Below are positions 33,650-33,965 of a stretch of DNA of 33,965 nt, one piece after another. Each line of letters starts with the position of its first letter. Position 1 is the stretch's first letter. Under the pieces are notes generated by a model that made no database searches, was not told where the DNA came from, and saw nothing but the letters and a program-made list of their open reading frames with translations. The stretch is from NCBI RefSeq assembly GCF_014486675.1, contig NZ_JACTAC010000034.1, forward strand, positions 1 to 33,965, given 5' to 3'. The stretch comes from Flavobacterium macrobrachii (GTDB lineage: Bacteria > Bacteroidota > Bacteroidia > Flavobacteriales > Flavobacteriaceae). A program made the position numbers and the translations under genes.

Positions 33650-33965
33650 CTACAATGGTTCGGAATAGTCTTTATCGATTTTGGTGTTGAGTTGTTTTGG
33701 GCGGTTAGGTTCTGCATTTGTGATGAATTTTGGTGCGTTTAATATCCAGTTTTGTGCTGCGGCTTGCCAATCGACCATGTGTGTTTTGCCGCCGACTAGC
33801 CAACCGATGCTTGAGAAATAGTTGAAGAATTTTTGGGCTTCGAGTTCTGGGAAGTTGTTTTCTTGGAAATAGAATTTGACGTTTTCGATTGTTGGTATTT
33901 CGTCTTTCTTTTTTTCGCGCAACTTTTTTTCTTTCTCGGAAAGAGTTACCTCGACTGCGCTCGGC
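33650..33965 (-). CDS. Hypothetical protein, partial (start beyond the window)
   Basis: The frame is open to the window end; the only start inside is a TTG (33920-33922), and the reading continues upstream as VEVTLSEKEKKLREKKKD, so the true start is outside. Visible are about 105 C-terminal residues: a charged helix and a conserved-looking block, FPELEAQKFFNYFSSIGW, LVGGKTHMVDWQAAAQNW. I do not recognise a named family. It is 124 bases from the DnaC-like gene and may work with it in replication of an element, which is inference. Confidence 0.7.
   Translation of the reverse strand, partial: PSAVEVTLSEKEKKLREKKKDEIPTIENVKFYFQENNFPELEAQKFFNYFSSIGWLVGGKTHMVDWQAAAQNWILNAPKFITNAEPNRPKQLNTKIDKDYSEPL

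Overview
The window is AT-rich and looks like a chromosome or integrated element of a Bacteroidetes bacterium, most likely Flavobacterium or a close relative. The signs are proteins typical of that group (a DUF6660-like protein, a CzcA-TolC fusion, an AraC regulator with an N-terminal HMA-like domain), several matches to the Bacteroidetes -7 promoter box TANNTTTG, and short dispersed repeats of flavobacterial type. Every convincing gene lies on the minus strand, so the window is best read from its right end to its left end. Almost all of it is a heavy-metal (mainly copper) handling island.

Right edge (about 32.0-33.97 kb): a gene cut by the window end, a small DnaC-like P-loop ATPase and an unrecognised 211-residue protein, separated by dispersed repeats. 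These may belong to the host or to a mobile-element backbone. Next comes a DUF6660-like Cys/His protein (31.7-32.0 kb).

Divalent-metal module (22.8-31.6 kb): a CzcA-type RND pump fused to a TolC-type channel, a CzcB-like adaptor with a His/Glu-rich insert, a small HMA-like periplasmic protein, a DUF3703 protein, a Zn/Cd-type P1B ATPase, and a Cys-rich exported protein with its own candidate promoter.

Periplasmic accessory module (17.0-22.6 kb): HMA-DUF3347 protein, YncE-like beta-propeller lipoprotein, TlpA-like thioredoxin, HMA protein, outer-membrane barrel, SAM methyltransferase, DUF3347 lipoprotein and a haem-binding CxxCH protein. Gaps are mostly 1-20 bases. I do not recognise this set as a described pathway; it looks like extracytoplasmic copper capture and handling.

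Copper export module (0.9-16.9 kb): a CusA-type RND pump split by one in-frame TAA, TolC, two CusB adaptors, an unexpected nuclease-like gene, a frameshifted AraC/HMA regulator, CopA ATPase, a MerC-GDCCVxC fusion, a DUF2911 protein, a multicopper oxidase with a C-terminal barrel-like extension, and a second SAM methyltransferase. Two of the main copper genes (regulator and CusA) are interrupted by single small lesions, so this part may be decaying, translated unusually, or affected by sequencing error.

Left edge (1-900): no gene, but a run of six long imperfect inverted repeats fills about 11-684. This is the least explained structure in the window.
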